From: Clostridium sardiniense
GTDB taxonomy: Bacteria > Bacillota > Clostridia > Clostridiales > Clostridiaceae
Reading direction: 5' to 3'
Length of the DNA stretch: 64,000 nucleotides
Assembly (NCBI RefSeq): GCF_016907995.1
Contig: NZ_JAFBDA010000005.1
Span: 62,001-126,000, forward strand
In this document: positions 63,853 to 64,000 of the stretch, piece by piece
How the letters are laid out: the number at the start of each line of letters is the position of its first letter
Numbering within the stretch: position 1 is the stretch's first letter
Notes under the pieces: generated by a model
What the model was told of the DNA's origin: nothing
The model's database searches: none
What the model saw: the letters and a program-made list of their open reading frames with translations, nothing else
Translations under genes and position numbers: made by a program

Positions 63853-64000
63853 TTAATTCCTGACACTACCTTCTATAATTTTAGCCATTTTCAAGCTATA
63901 ATCTCCCTCTTCAAATAATACTATATTTTTAGAAAATGTATCTAATTCTCTATTCTCATCTTGTACATATCCATAATATTCTATAATCTTTTGATCATTA
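63853..64000 (-). CDS. 3' end of an unidentified gene cut by the window edge
   Basis: Open frame from the right edge to a TAA at 63853-63855; last residues read KIIEYYGYVQDENRELDTF, FEEGDYSLKMAKIIEGSVRN. Soluble and charged. Too little is visible to name it. Confidence 0.55.
   Translation of the reverse strand, partial: NDQKIIEYYGYVQDENRELDTFSKNIVLFEEGDYSLKMAKIIEGSVRN

Noticed and set aside
1-64000. CRISPR arrays, tRNA or rRNA genes, insertion sequences, prophage
   Set aside because: I saw no evenly spaced direct repeats, no cloverleaf-like tRNA, no transposase and no phage structural gene on either strand.

Overview
The window is strongly AT-rich, with AAGGAGG-type ribosome binding sites, short intergenic gaps and U-tract hairpins after nearly every transcription unit. 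Gene content (anaerobic CbiK-type cobalamin synthesis, sortase-anchored polysaccharide lyase, CarD-family protein, NCS2 permease under a guanine riboswitch, KimA-like potassium importer) points to a low-GC anaerobic Firmicute, most likely Clostridium sensu stricto close to C. perfringens. I could not run a search, so the species is an inference. I see no tRNA, rRNA, CRISPR array, insertion sequence or prophage.

Layout. (a) 1-4674: 3' part of a KimA-like K+ importer, a flavodoxin, a small membrane protein, and a divergent pair made of a membrane Ser/Thr kinase and an XRE-type DNA-binding protein. (b) 4702-15243: one long minus-strand glycosaminoglycan (GAG) operon reading kduI, ugl, PTS EIIB-EIIC-EIID-EIIA, a YajC-like gene, kduD, eda, kdgK, a heparinase II/III-like lyase and a LacI regulator, from a consensus sigma-A promoter with operators just downstream. 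(c) 15517-17103: NCS2 purine permease behind a guanine riboswitch. (d) 17444-23000: CoA-transferase behind an unexplained structured leader, DEAD-box helicase, CarD-family regulator, and several small or unknown genes. (e) 23215-26225: sortase-anchored PL8 lyase whose promoter spacer holds the same operator word as the GAG operon. (f) 26500-32448: rbsR plus rbsKDACB, with a cre site and two operators at the promoter. (g) 32567-34054: coiled-coil protein and patatin-like lipase. (h) 34091-48263: a 14-gene anaerobic cobalamin operon behind a cobalamin riboswitch. (i) 48276-50457: TetR regulator and a frameshifted EmrB-type efflux gene, each with a matching operator. (j) 50570-53903: tyrosine decarboxylase and tyrosine/tyramine antiporter. 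(k) 54182-64000: GNAT, membrane-tethered Mrr-like nuclease, RNA-modification genes, flavoprotein, glyoxalase-like protein, a possibly Fur-controlled EamA transporter, MntP behind a manganese riboswitch, HAD phosphatase, cyclophilin lipoprotein and unknowns.

How it fits together. The surface PL8 lyase would release unsaturated GAG oligosaccharides. The PTS imports them; the cytoplasmic heparinase-like lyase and Ugl split them; KduI, KduD, KdgK and Eda turn the uronate into pyruvate and glyceraldehyde-3-phosphate. A shared TAAACCGATTT operator word before the operon, before the LacI gene and inside the PL8 promoter suggests one regulon. The cobalamin operon runs from cobalt insertion to adenosylcobyric acid and adenosylcobinamide phosphate; nucleotide-loop genes are not in view, and an apgM-like phosphoesterase homologue is embedded in it.

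Besides the larger genes I report four small ORFs with good ribosome binding sites (27, 39, 48 and 59 codons), corrected starts for several genes, and several leader elements that may be regulatory.
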